DNA of 64,000 nucleotides. Source: Candidatus Helarchaeota archaeon (GTDB lineage Archaea; Asgardarchaeota; Lokiarchaeia; Helarchaeales; RDOG01). The position numbers and the translations under genes are program-made. Of the stretch, positions 1 to 7,924 are shown piece after piece. Numbering within the stretch: position 1 is the first letter of the stretch; each line of letters begins with the position of its first letter. The DNA lies in contig JALGVI010000012.1 of NCBI GenBank assembly GCA_029838215.1, positions 30,357-94,356 on the forward strand, written 5' to 3'. Under the pieces are notes generated by a model. The model was not told where the DNA came from and did no database searches. It worked only from the letters and a program-made list of their open reading frames with translations.

Positions 1-534
1 ATCTCAAAGAAGTTTCCAAAACTTTGGAATTACCTGCTCACCCATGGGGAACGTCTGGACCGCCGGAAGTCCGTAATTTATGAGAAAAGACCACGTTTTT
101 CAATTTTTGGCATCGGAGACTATGCATTCAGTCCTTACAAAGTGGCAATTTCTGGCTTTTATAAGAAACCTAGGTTCTCTCTTATATTTCCGATTAATGA
201 GAAACCAGTAATGCTCGATGATACCTGCTATTATTTATCCTTTAATTCCTTGAAAGAAGCCTTGATCGCCTGGACCTTGTTTAGTACTCCTGAAATTAAG
301 AATTTCTTGAAATCAATTGTATTTTTAGATTCAAAACGACCATACACGAAAGAAAAGCTGATGAGAATAGATCTCTCAAAACTAGTAAACTCTTACTCAT
401 TTAAAGAAACCAAAACGTTTTTTGACAATAATCTAAAGCAATTTTTGGATTATGAAATAACGTCAGAAGATTTCATGGTTTTCAAAAAGAAATTAAATGA
501 AGAAACAGATTCTCTACTCAGATACGTAAAATAA
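1..534 (+). CDS. DNA adenine methyltransferase, C-terminal part (5' cut by window edge)
   Basis: Frame 1 is open from the first base, so this is the C-terminal ~177 residues of a longer protein; the first in-frame ATG-like codon near 142 is internal. The visible part contains RKSVIYEKRPRFSIFGIGDY followed by AFSPYKVAISG, and later PVMLDDTCYYLSF. This pattern is typical of the target-recognition/C-terminal region of large class I N6-adenine DNA methyltransferases of type II restriction-modification and BREX-like families. The catalytic NPPY motif would lie upstream, outside the window. No restriction endonuclease gene follows on the right side. The family is recognised from the motif; the exact subtype and specificity cannot be told. 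Confidence 0.7.
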   Translation: MSKKFPKLWNYLLTHGERLDRRKSVIYEKRPRFSIFGIGDYAFSPYKVAISGFYKKPRFSLIFPINEKPVMLDDTCYYLSFNSLKEALIAWTLFSTPEIKNFLKSIVFLDSKRPYTKEKLMRIDLSKLVNSYSFKETKTFFDNNLKQFLDYEITSEDFMVFKKKLNEETDSLLRYVK

Positions 535-716
535 ATAAAAATAAACTTAATATTCTGAGCAGAAAAACGGTTTCTTTTCCCAATCTCGGTTAAAAAAGCA
601 AAGAAAGCCCGTTTATCACGAATTTCAACATTTGATTTGTCGTCAAAGTTTTTAACTAGTTCATCAGATAGAAATCCAACCTATTGATTAGGTTCCAAAT
701 TTACGGAGCTAAGAAA

Positions 717-1892
717 ATGCCTCTAACTTGGAGAACGAGACTTCTAATTTTAGTTGTTGTTGCCTCGTCTGCTATTGGAGCGGCACTTTTAAATCAGGCA
801 CTCATTTTAATTGAGTTGCCGGGTGATCCTAATGCAAAGGAGGCATATTTTTTCCAGACAAATCGATTTGCCACCTATCTTTATGAGGATGGTACCTACG
901 GACATCAAATAACTTTGACCGTGCAAAGCTTATTGGAGAACGCGACACATGCTCACGTTAGAATCCTCATCAGTGGTGCCGAACAGGGTGATTTTTACGT
1001 TGAACCTATCACGGGAATCGTGTACCAGAATGGCGTTTTAGACAATAATTACAGTATCTGGTGGATTTACGCACCAAATCCGATGTTATCCTTAGGTCAG
1101 GGATTAGTACTTGGAACGACGTATAACGTGATCGATCCAACGGGCTTTTTAGGAATCGTAGATCGAACCTACACCATGATCGTTGAGCAAAAACATGTTT
1201 ATTGGCCACATGATCAAGCATTATGGTTCATTTTAGGTGCACAGGCAAGCTTTGACGTGGGACTTTATGATAAGACAAATAACAAGAGAATCTCAACCGC
1301 AACCTTGGATCTAACCTGTGGCGTCATTGAATTGTGGGAAGGCGCTCAAAGCAATCAAATCAAAATGACGTTGACAATCACGGACTTTCCCATCTCTCGC
1401 AATAGAATTAACATATTACCCTGGGTATTTATTTTTGGAGCAGTCCTATGTGCCGTGAGTTATCTCCTAATGAGGAAAAAATGGGAAAATAAAACTCTTG
1501 CACTAATGAACATTGAACCAGAAAAACGAAATGAAGTAACTATTCTAATGATAGCAGGAGTTGGAGCAATTGCCATCGAATTCGTAGACATCTGGTTTTA
1601 TGCACCTTTAGGTTTGGGTGGAAATCTACTCTTGCATTTGGGATATGTGCTGGGTCTGGCCGTAATCATCTATAAATACAAGTATGGTTTTAGATGGTTG
1701 ACTCCCGCAATCTTGGAAATACTCTTTGTTGGCGCAATTAACCTCATCACGAACGATCCGTACGTTCCACACTTGACGGCGTTCATGGGTTCAATGATAA
1801 GCTGGATCTGCCTCCTATTCGTTAGCGGCTACGAGAGAAACTTTGATGAAGGCAACAACATCGTCCAAAAAATAATTTCAAAATTCATCTAA
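717..1892 (+). CDS. Multi-pass membrane protein with extracellular domain, unknown function
   Basis: 391 residues from the ATG at 717, which has a GGAG eight bases upstream; an upstream TTG in the same frame (684) has no ribosome-binding site. An N-terminal hydrophobic segment (RLLILVVVASSAIGAALL) is followed by about 210 mostly polar residues with many beta-like stretches, predicted outside the membrane. The C-terminal third has about four more hydrophobic segments. I do not recognise a family. Its stop overlaps the stop of the convergent MFS gene by four bases. Confidence 0.6.
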   Translation: MPLTWRTRLLILVVVASSAIGAALLNQALILIELPGDPNAKEAYFFQTNRFATYLYEDGTYGHQITLTVQSLLENATHAHVRILISGAEQGDFYVEPITGIVYQNGVLDNNYSIWWIYAPNPMLSLGQGLVLGTTYNVIDPTGFLGIVDRTYTMIVEQKHVYWPHDQALWFILGAQASFDVGLYDKTNNKRISTATLDLTCGVIELWEGAQSNQIKMTLTITDFPISRNRINILPWVFIFGAVLCAVSYLLMRKKWENKTLALMNIEPEKRNEVTILMIAGVGAIAIEFVDIWFYAPLGLGGNLLLHLGYVLGLAVIIYKYKYGFRWLTPAILEILFVGAINLITNDPYVPHLTAFMGSMISWICLLFVSGYERNFDEGNNIVQKIISKFI

Positions 1893-3268
1893 TTTTTTTT
1901 TTCGTTCTTTTCCAGAATTTTGCCTGCTCGTTCAGTCAAGAGCTGACTAATTTTTGCACGATCCTTATCGAAAAATAACAGGATAAAAAACCAACTCACG
2001 ATCCCGGGAATACCAAATAGAAGTCCTAAAGTCATTGAAAGTTGAAAATTCCCACTCGTGAGAAGGAGAAATATCCCTGCAAGAAATGGACCAAATCCGT
2101 GTCCAATGGCTTCCAGAAATCGATTGATGGCATATGTGGTTCCTCGACTTTCGGGCAAGTTCAGCATTTCCATTATTGGTGCTTGATTGATATCCCACAA
2201 TGAGCCAACAATCGTGACTGCCGCCACTATGCCACCAATCATGAGAATTCCAGGATTCAGGAATACAAAAAAGAAATTCCTTCCTTGCGATTCGGTCATT
2301 GGGATGATTGGAATGTAAATCAAGATCAACATGAAAATAAAAGTTGAAATGAGCATGAAAATGATGAGACGAACGCGATTCAATGGTTTATTCTGAGCGA
2401 CACGATCGGAAACGCGAGAAAGAAAAGTTACTCCAAAGATCGTTGCTGGAAATGAAAAAAGTATCATTACCAGCGATGCCATCAACGATGATAACCGTCC
2501 TGCTCCAGTTTGAAGAAATGGAAACAACATCGTGCTGAAAAGACCCCACATGATATAAGAAGAAATTCCCTCGACCAATATAAAGATAATTGAACGTGTT
2601 TTGGATAGAACCCGTAGCGATTCCAAGTTAAATTTATGTCCGTACTCCATGTCTTTTACCATGACCTGTTCGAGCTCTTTTTCCTTGGAGCCAATTTTAA
2701 AATTCACGCCGAAAAACACGTATAGAAATAATATGAAAACCGAGATGAATCCAAGAATGAGAAAGGAAAATTGCCAGATATATACCAGTATAGAGCCGTA
2801 AAGGAGCCCAACATTGTATCCAAGATAGACGGCTACCGCAATTGACCCGAACACCTTTCCTTTTTCTTCTTTCCGTGTTGCATCACCCATGATGGCTTGA
2901 GCCACCGGTATGAATCCGCCTTCCGAAAATCCCAACAAAATTTGACTTAATAATAATTGAAAATATGAGTATGAAAATCCTGCAATAAAAAGCCCGATTA
3001 CCGACAAAATTAAAGTGACACACACGATCTTCTTACGTGAATAACGATCAGCCAAGATGCCGAAAATTAAACAAGAAACCGCAAAAGCCCAAGAATGAAT
3101 GGCAAGCATCATGGTAATTTCTAAGGCGTGGAAGGGCTGACCTGGCCAAAAATAAAGTGAATACTGAATCTGATTCGGAATGATCATGACTTGAGTGATC
3201 TGTCCAAAGAAAAAAATAAAAAATATTAAATACAACGTCAGTGAATTGAGAGAGGATTTCAGGTTCAT
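1889..3268 (-). CDS. Major facilitator superfamily transporter
   Basis: 459 residues with about 12 hydrophobic segments, the usual length of an MFS permease. The loop between segments 2 and 3 holds GILADRYSRKKIV, matching the MFS signature GxLaDrxGrkxxl, and ILLGFSEGGFIPVAQAIMGD resembles the segment-4/5 region with the EGG motif. The second half carries a weaker copy of the loop (LSRVSDRVAQNKPLNRVRLI). It should sit in the cytoplasmic membrane and move a small solute; nothing around it identifies the substrate. Convergent with the membrane protein on its left; the upstream neighbour is on the other strand. Confidence 0.85.
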   Translation of the reverse strand: MNLKSSLNSLTLYLIFFIFFFGQITQVMIIPNQIQYSLYFWPGQPFHALEITMMLAIHSWAFAVSCLIFGILADRYSRKKIVCVTLILSVIGLFIAGFSYSYFQLLLSQILLGFSEGGFIPVAQAIMGDATRKEEKGKVFGSIAVAVYLGYNVGLLYGSILVYIWQFSFLILGFISVFILFLYVFFGVNFKIGSKEKELEQVMVKDMEYGHKFNLESLRVLSKTRSIIFILVEGISSYIMWGLFSTMLFPFLQTGAGRLSSLMASLVMILFSFPATIFGVTFLSRVSDRVAQNKPLNRVRLIIFMLISTFIFMLILIYIPIIPMTESQGRNFFFVFLNPGILMIGGIVAAVTIVGSLWDINQAPIMEMLNLPESRGTTYAINRFLEAIGHGFGPFLAGIFLLLTSGNFQLSMTLGLLFGIPGIVSWFFILLFFDKDRAKISQLLTERAGKILEKNEKKN

Positions 3269-3417
3269 TAAAATTCCCTACGATGAGGATTTCAGGAAGA
3301 CTGCGGTCCGAAAATTCATTTGCCAACTTATTAAAAGTTATAAACGACCGTCATCTTTTAAAAATATCCTGATGAAAATTTATCAGATCAATCAATGGAT
3401 ATTAGGAGTTTTTTCCA

Positions 3418-4281
3418 ATGAACGTTCTGACATGTAGTAAGTGTTCAGCTGATGCGGTGCCGGTCAAGATCGTTAATAAGTTAGATTATTATGCGTTGGT
3501 TTTGTTCTGTCCTGAATGTCACAAAAAAACTAATACGGAATTGAGTTTTAACGTCCAAGATTGGATCAAGGACGTGGCTGCAAGTTATTTTCTTTGTGAT
3601 TATTGCGGTTACGATAACAGGGATAATTGGCGTTATAAGGATGAATTGGCACCATCAGTAGGGATCGCGCCAGTATTCATGCCATATCCTCGACCTTTCA
3701 GAGGACCGAGACCACCATTTCGGCGTCCTTTTCATCCGTATTGGGGACCAAGACCGCATTGGCGAGTTCATCCGATGCCGTTTTTTGATTTTCATCATAA
3801 CATGGAGCGGGTCAAAATCGTGTTTAAATGCCCAAATTGTGGAAAGAAACGTGCGAAAGTGGCAGACAGGAAACTCTGGCCCCAGATCTTGCGAATAAAT
3901 AAATTCAAAGAAATACAAGAAACGGTTGAAACGCGCGAACAACAAGAAAAACTCCAATTCGAGTGCGAACAGTGTGGCACCATTCTGAATGAAGACGACA
4001 CGTCATGTCCTAATTGTGGTGCATTCCTAAGGTGCACGTGCGGTGCTCCTATCGTGCCAAATGCAATTTTCTGCCTGAAATGCGGACAGAGATTTGAAGA
4101 TATCAAACCGCCAATAAAGGAACTAGAATGTCCGTGCTGTGGAGAACCCGTTAATGAAGACTTGAGTTTTTGCCGACGGTGCGGGCAGGAAATCAAGTGC
4201 GATAAATGCGGAAATCCAATAGTCGAAGGATCGAATTATTGCATCGTCTGCGGGGACCCCGTACAAAAAGGAAATAAGTAA
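3418..4281 (+). CDS. Multi-zinc-ribbon protein
   Basis: 287 residues rich in CxxC knuckles: CSKC (N-terminus), CPEC, CDYC, CPNC, then in the C-terminal ~100 residues a run CEQC, CPNC, CTC, CLKC, CPCC, CRRC, CDKC, CIVC. The last part fits double-zinc-ribbon (DZR) modules. Between ribbons, about residues 80-125, lies a Pro/Arg/Phe/His-rich low-complexity stretch (PRPFRGPRPPFRRPFHP). Such ribbons bind zinc and mediate protein or nucleic-acid contacts; no enzymatic domain is visible. Start chosen at ATG 3418 with a weak GGAG (3406) upstream. Confidence 0.7.
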   Translation: MNVLTCSKCSADAVPVKIVNKLDYYALVLFCPECHKKTNTELSFNVQDWIKDVAASYFLCDYCGYDNRDNWRYKDELAPSVGIAPVFMPYPRPFRGPRPPFRRPFHPYWGPRPHWRVHPMPFFDFHHNMERVKIVFKCPNCGKKRAKVADRKLWPQILRINKFKEIQETVETREQQEKLQFECEQCGTILNEDDTSCPNCGAFLRCTCGAPIVPNAIFCLKCGQRFEDIKPPIKELECPCCGEPVNEDLSFCRRCGQEIKCDKCGNPIVEGSNYCIVCGDPVQKGNK

Positions 4282-4423
4282 AGCAAGACAAATTTACTTA
4301 CAAGACGTAAAAAATGAATTTCTTTGATTGACGAAATCATATAATAACATTATTATAATTAACATCTAGTTAGAAATGATAGAAGATTTTTAGAATTCAA
4401 AGTTGATATAGGAGACTGATCGA

Positions 4424-4651
4424 ATGGCAATTGCTCAAGAAAAAGTTAAAGAAGCGATCGATAAGATTCGACCCTCCCTTCAAGCCGATGGTGGCAATAT
4501 CGAGTTACTCGGTATTGAGGGCAACAAGGTAAAAGTTAGACTTTTAGGTGCGTGTTCGGGATGCGCCATGTCGCAATATACCTTAAAAATGGGAGTGGAA
4601 CGATTTCTTAGAGAACAAGTTTCTAAAGATATTGAAGTAATTACGGGTTAA
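4424..4651 (+). CDS. Nfu/NifU C-terminal domain iron-sulfur scaffold
   Basis: A 75-residue stand-alone NifU C-terminal (Nfu) domain. It shows the family hallmarks: IRPSLQADGGNIELL near residues 15-29 and the cluster-binding C44-x-x-C47 in GACSGCAMSQYTLK. Proteins of this family assemble a 4Fe-4S cluster at a dimer interface and hand it to apoproteins. It could serve the many iron-sulfur enzymes in this window (radical SAM proteins, PorB, GlcF-like, FixX-like). It is a single-gene unit with a purine-rich site (GGAGA, 4411-4415) upstream of the ATG. Confidence 0.9.
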   Translation: MAIAQEKVKEAIDKIRPSLQADGGNIELLGIEGNKVKVRLLGACSGCAMSQYTLKMGVERFLREQVSKDIEVITG

Positions 4652-4742
4652 TTTGAAAGAAATCGTTAGATTAGATCAAACTTCTTTTTATTCCATTTTT
4701 TTCCTTTTAATTTCCAAGATTAGTTGGAAATTTCTCAAAAAA

Positions 4743-5087
4743 TCATTCGTTTATCGGGACTTGATATTCTTCTTCACGTGTTTCACGGGTTTTTTCTTTG
4801 ATCAGGTCGCAGCCTGCCACGTGCAATACGACGCGATTTTCTTCTTTGATAATAACGGGATTATTTTTTGCGATAAAAGCAGAAATAAATCGCCCGGATC
4901 GCTCTTTTAAAATTTTATTGATATTTGTATTCGTCAGGTACTGATCTTGAAGTCCCAAGAAGTTTAAACCGAGGACTTTTTTCACTTCAGTTTCGAGTTC
5001 GGCAGTAAGACTTGCCATTTTTGTATCTAGAAACCGAGAAAGTGCCTCTCGATAGCATTTACATTCCTTAATTCTCATTTTTCTCAA
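4743..5087 (-). CDS. Hypothetical protein, 114 residues
   Basis: Not recognised. The first 45 residues are helical and charged (ECKCYREALSRFLDTKMASL) with two Cys; the rest is mixed, with a beta-like VVLHVAGCDLI near residue 90. It lies 48 bases downstream of the Lhr-C-like gene on the same strand and may be in its operon. No membrane segment or signal peptide is seen. Confidence 0.5.
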   Translation of the reverse strand: MRKMRIKECKCYREALSRFLDTKMASLTAELETEVKKVLGLNFLGLQDQYLTNTNINKILKERSGRFISAFIAKNNPVIIKEENRVVLHVAGCDLIKEKTRETREEEYQVPINE

Positions 5088-5134
5088 GTTATCATTGGAT
5101 CACGGCAATAAAAATCTACGGATCGAAAAATTGC

Positions 5135-6238
5135 TCAACGATAGACGAAATCCTGACGTGTTTCAAGTATGATTCTATAGATTGCGTTTGGATTTTTATC
5201 TTCGCGGGTTTTCTGAAGGATTCGAGTCGTGATAGGCGTGGCAATGCCATGAGCAGCCATTGCGATCACTGCAATCTTGCCATAATCGAGAAGTTGCGTG
5301 GCAGATTTTTGCGCTTTTTTAAAATAGGCGGATTCTTTCTTTGATAATCTCTTGCCTTGGTTTTTCTTGTGAAGTATCTTTCGAATCTCGTGATCATCCA
5401 AAGTAAATACGGCAAGAAAGCGTGAACCGCAATTGACACATGTTGGATGTTCGGGCATGGTCTTCACCATGTAGGTTGCTTCCCATTTTTGGCAGTAAAG
5501 ACAAAAAAGACGGAATACTTTATCCTTTAGCATCTCTTTAACTTCTTCCATGTCTTTTTCAGAAATCTTAGGTTTCTTTGGACGAATCCACTGTATGGTT
5601 GGAACTATCACGTCTTTCATCTGAGAACGTGTCGTTCTTATGAGTTTCATGTCGCCCTTATTAATCCGCCTTCGTATTTTTTCGCTCTTCAAGGCTTGAA
5701 AATCGTCCAAGTCAGGAATGTTTGATTTCAATTTTTTTAGCCTGCGTTCCACAAAAGAAACGTTTTTGAGCATTTCGACCTTCTGGTCCACGTTTGAGAC
5801 GTGTTCTTGTAGATAGTTTTCAAGTTCTTTTACCAATCCCTTTTGATTAATGAGAAGATAGACTTGGTCTTCCAGATCGTTTAATTTTTCCTGTTTCGAA
5901 AGTTTGCGTGGTCGAATCGGCTTATTTTTCATTTCTTTTAAGAGGATCTTGTCATCCTTCAGAAACTCTTGGTCCAATTCCTCGAGGAGTTTTTCTTCTT
6001 CGATGTCTCGTTTAGACTTTATTGGAGGCAGAACATAAACGACATCATCAAGATCCGAATCCCTTGCCACTGCGGCTTTCTCAAAATCATCTATCCTTAC
6101 ATTGTCATCAAGAAAAACAAACTCAGGTTTACGCTCAAATAAGGAGCTCGAAATAGACGTGGAAACATCTTGAAGAAGTCTTTTGTATTCGTCAAAAGAA
6201 ATTATTCTTTCTTTCATTTTGTATTCGTTTAATTCCAT
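5135..6238 (-). CDS. Protein with Lhr-helicase-like C-terminal module, no helicase core
   Basis: 367 residues. The N-terminal ~220 are charged and helical and are not recognised. From about residue 245 a zinc ribbon (CLYCQKWEATYMVK ... CVNCGSRF) is followed by KRLSKKESAYFKKAQKSATQ, DYGKIAVIAMAAHGIATPIT and a final Arg-rich helix (RIILETRQDFVYR). To my eye this order matches the extreme C-terminus of archaeal Lhr-type DExH helicases, where zinc ribbon, 'YG+-AVIALAARG(I)GP-TA-RIL' and a terminal 'E+-F-+TR' occur together. The helicase RecA domains are absent here. Either a free-standing adaptor using the Lhr tail, or a detached part of an Lhr complex. The family link is from memory, unverified. 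Confidence 0.5.
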   Translation of the reverse strand: MELNEYKMKERIISFDEYKRLLQDVSTSISSSLFERKPEFVFLDDNVRIDDFEKAAVARDSDLDDVVYVLPPIKSKRDIEEEKLLEELDQEFLKDDKILLKEMKNKPIRPRKLSKQEKLNDLEDQVYLLINQKGLVKELENYLQEHVSNVDQKVEMLKNVSFVERRLKKLKSNIPDLDDFQALKSEKIRRRINKGDMKLIRTTRSQMKDVIVPTIQWIRPKKPKISEKDMEEVKEMLKDKVFRLFCLYCQKWEATYMVKTMPEHPTCVNCGSRFLAVFTLDDHEIRKILHKKNQGKRLSKKESAYFKKAQKSATQLLDYGKIAVIAMAAHGIATPITTRILQKTREDKNPNAIYRIILETRQDFVYR

Positions 6239-6262
6239 TTTTTAAATATGGGAGAAAAACGC

Positions 6263-6412
6263 TCATTCTTCGTCTTCTTTTTCCTTGCCTATCAAAATAT
6301 AAGCCATGATTAGAATGATCCCTAAAAACACCAACGATAGAACGCCATAATAGATAGTCTGGTACTGATCCGATGTCACGGACAGCAGATAAATTGCATC
6401 TGTAAGGATCAT
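6263..6412 (-). CDS. Small single-pass membrane protein, 49 residues
   Basis: Short open frame in a gap of about 215 bases. The product has a short polar N-terminus, one hydrophobic segment of about 23 residues (YGVLSLVFLGIILIMAYIL) and an acidic/basic tail (GKEKEDEE), a topology typical of real small membrane proteins. The start is the ATG at 6412-6410; a weak GGTG lies just upstream. It lies directly upstream of the Lhr-C-like gene on the same strand and might be co-transcribed. No family recognised. Confidence 0.45.
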   Translation of the reverse strand: MILTDAIYLLSVTSDQYQTIYYGVLSLVFLGIILIMAYILIGKEKEDEE

Positions 6413-6453
6413 CGCAACACCACTTAACAACTTTTATGATTTCGATTTTTATA

Positions 6454-6834
6454 TTAAATATTTCGCCATTCTTTCATTAAATTTTTATAATTTTCATCAG
6501 AAACTTCATAGACTTTAAAGAGATTCAACGGCTCTGCTAGAAGGCGGGCAAGCAGGTGATAACAAATTTCGCTCTTTTTATTCATGACATTCATGTAAAA
6601 ATCATCACAATTACAATATTTGTTTTTAATCGTGAGATAGTCACGCTTTTTTCCAAGGACAATCCATACCACGCGATTACTCGGATGAAACATGTATTTT
6701 AACACACGCTTCTCCAAGATCACCCGAAATGCCTTGAAAAATCTTTCACCGTAATGTTCTGTTAATTCGTTCAATAACTTGCCCGATATTGTTTCATCTT
6801 TAATTTGAGGGAGAACTTCATCAATGAATCTCAT
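6454..6834 (-). CDS. SWIM zinc-finger protein
   Basis: 126 residues. The second half holds KNKYCNCDDFYMNVMNKK then ICYHLLARLL, the CxC...CxH zinc-binding pattern of the SWIM domain. Small archaeal SWIM proteins are thought to bind DNA or protein partners in recombination and repair, by comparison with SWS1 of the eukaryotic Shu complex; that role is inference here. The N-terminal ~70 residues are a helical/beta region common to this protein type. Neighbours are a tRNA gene upstream and the small membrane protein downstream. Confidence 0.75.
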   Translation of the reverse strand: MRFIDEVLPQIKDETISGKLLNELTEHYGERFFKAFRVILEKRVLKYMFHPSNRVVWIVLGKKRDYLTIKNKYCNCDDFYMNVMNKKSEICYHLLARLLAEPLNLFKVYEVSDENYKNLMKEWRNI

Positions 6835-6960
6835 GAAACTCGTTCCTAAATAGAATTTAATTTTAACGATATTATTAAAAGAATTTGAGTTGATTGCTTT
6901 CTAAATTCCACTTCCTCATTACATTAAAAATTTAACTTTAATATGGTGGGAGATGCGTGA

Positions 6961-7000
6961 TTTTCGCACGCCCACGCAAGTAAATAAAACGTGAACGTGA
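6961..7000 (-). other. tRNA-Pro intron 3 (T loop, position 59/60, 40 nt)
   Basis: The T loop is split after A59 by 40 bases. A perfect bulge-helix-bulge is present: exon T54-T55-C56-G57 pairs with intron CGAA, bulges AA^T on both sides mark the cuts, and the inner helix CACGTTCACG/CGTGGGCGTG is 10 bp with two G-T pairs. After removal the T stem GCGTG/CACGC pairs fully. The core helix TTCG/CGAA is the same as in intron 2. Confidence 0.87.
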
Positions 7001-7022
7001 TTCGAACACGCGATCCCTGGTT

Positions 7023-7040
7023 GTTTCGCGCAGAATGCGA
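7023..7040 (-). other. tRNA-Pro intron 2 (position 37/38, 18 nt)
   Basis: The 18-base insert TCGCATTCTGCGCGAAAC sits after G37. It forms a textbook bulge-helix-bulge: exon TTCG pairs with intron CGAA, bulges GG^T and AC^A mark the cuts, and the inner helix is CGC/GCG around ATTCT. Confidence 0.88.
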
Positions 7041-7056
7041 CCCGAAACCAGAATCC

Positions 7057-7088
7057 TAGCCAAGACAAGAAACATCTCTTGTCATTCA
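7057..7088 (-). other. tRNA-Pro intron 1 (D loop, 32 nt)
   Basis: The D loop is interrupted by 32 bases bounded by an 8-base direct repeat CTTGGCTA, so the exact splice point within the repeat cannot be read from sequence alone. The insert contains a strong hairpin, GACAAGA pairing with TCTTGTC around GATGTT. I tested each possible cut and found no perfect 4-bp bulge-helix-bulge core; a relaxed motif must be assumed. Confidence 0.7.
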
Positions 7089-7222
7089 TAGCCAAGCTAG
7101 ACCAATCTCCCATCAGGAAACAAATTTTTTCTTATGAGAAGATTCGGTATCTCGAATCATAATTATGTATTAAAAAAATTTATTAAAATTTAATGCAAGT
7201 AGTATAACGTAAGAATTTTCGG

Positions 7223-7627
7223 ATGGATGAGGAATTGACGAAAAAGCTCTCAGGAATTACCGCAAAAGAGTGCATGATTAAAGATCCGATGACGATCCCA
7301 TCAACTGAGCAAATTGCCGCAGCAGATCTTTTAATGCTCCGCAATAATATAGGTGGATTACCTGTAGTTGATGACGGCATTCTCGTAGGGATCTTGACCT
7401 TACGGGATATTCTCATTTCACGGTTCTCGCATTCTATTGGTGGAATCAAAGTTAGAGATCTCATGACGAAAAATCCAATTACAGTCACGCCTGACACGCC
7501 TCTCAAAGAGATTCTAAAGATTTACACGGAAAAAGGGATCGAACGACTTCCAGTAGTCAAGGACGGGGATGTCATTGGAATCGTGGTTCATCGAAAAATA
7601 CTTGAAAAAATACATGATAACATATAA
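7223..7627 (+). CDS. CBS-domain pair protein
   Basis: 134 residues forming two CBS motifs: about 15-65 (ECMIKDPMTIPSTEQIAAAD ... GLPVVDDGILVGILTLRDI) and 78-130 (DLMTKNPITVTPDTPLKEIL ... RLPVVKDGDVIGIVVHRKI). Such Bateman modules bind adenine nucleotides or similar ligands and act as sensors or regulate partners. No output domain is fused. It precedes the oxoacid oxidoreductase genes by about 300 bases, which hold no recognisable gene. Confidence 0.9.
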   Translation: MDEELTKKLSGITAKECMIKDPMTIPSTEQIAAADLLMLRNNIGGLPVVDDGILVGILTLRDILISRFSHSIGGIKVRDLMTKNPITVTPDTPLKEILKIYTEKGIERLPVVKDGDVIGIVVHRKILEKIHDNI

Positions 7628-7924
7628 CAAAGATTCTTTTCTTTTTATCATTTCGGACTAATTGATCATCCCTCCATTTTAAATTTCATCAACAAATTTG
7701 ACTGGCAGCATTCAAAATCTAAACATTTTAAAGAAGGAAAATTAATCTATCAAAGGAATTTATGAATTATGCCTATAAATTCTTCCTGAATAATGAAATT
7801 AAGGAGATCTAAATAAGGAAATCGAGCTTGCGGGGAAGTATTTCTCAAGTTCGAGCAGGATTTCTAATAATTACAAAAAAATTCAGGGCGAAGGAAGAAA
7901 GTAAGATCATTTAGGTGATATGTC

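Larger units (their letters stand above)
6944..7111 (-). tRNA. tRNA-Pro(CGG) with three introns
   Basis: On the minus strand an acceptor stem GGGAGAT (7111-7105) pairs perfectly with ATCTCCC (6954-6948), followed by discriminator A and an encoded CCA (6946-6944). Removing three insertions of 32, 18 and 40 bases gives a regular 78-base cloverleaf: D stem GTCT/GGAT, anticodon stem CTGGT/ACCAG, loop TTCGGGA with anticodon CGG, variable GGATC, T stem GCGTG/CACGC, T loop TTCGAAT. G35 and G36 and the anticodon fix proline. The introns lie in the D loop, at the canonical 37/38 site, and in the T loop at 59/60. A scan for promoters shows only an AT-rich upstream flank. Confidence 0.88.

Noticed and set aside
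3795..4196. Minus-strand open frame (133 residues)
   Set aside because: Antisense shadow of the zinc-ribbon gene.
4653..4910. Plus-strand open frame of 85 residues after the nfu gene
   Set aside because: It mirrors the minus-strand gene at 4743-5087 and has a Phe-rich, non-protein-like composition.
6919..7113. Minus-strand open frame of 64 residues
   Set aside because: It lies on the tRNA-Pro gene with its introns; the stem pairing explains the sequence.
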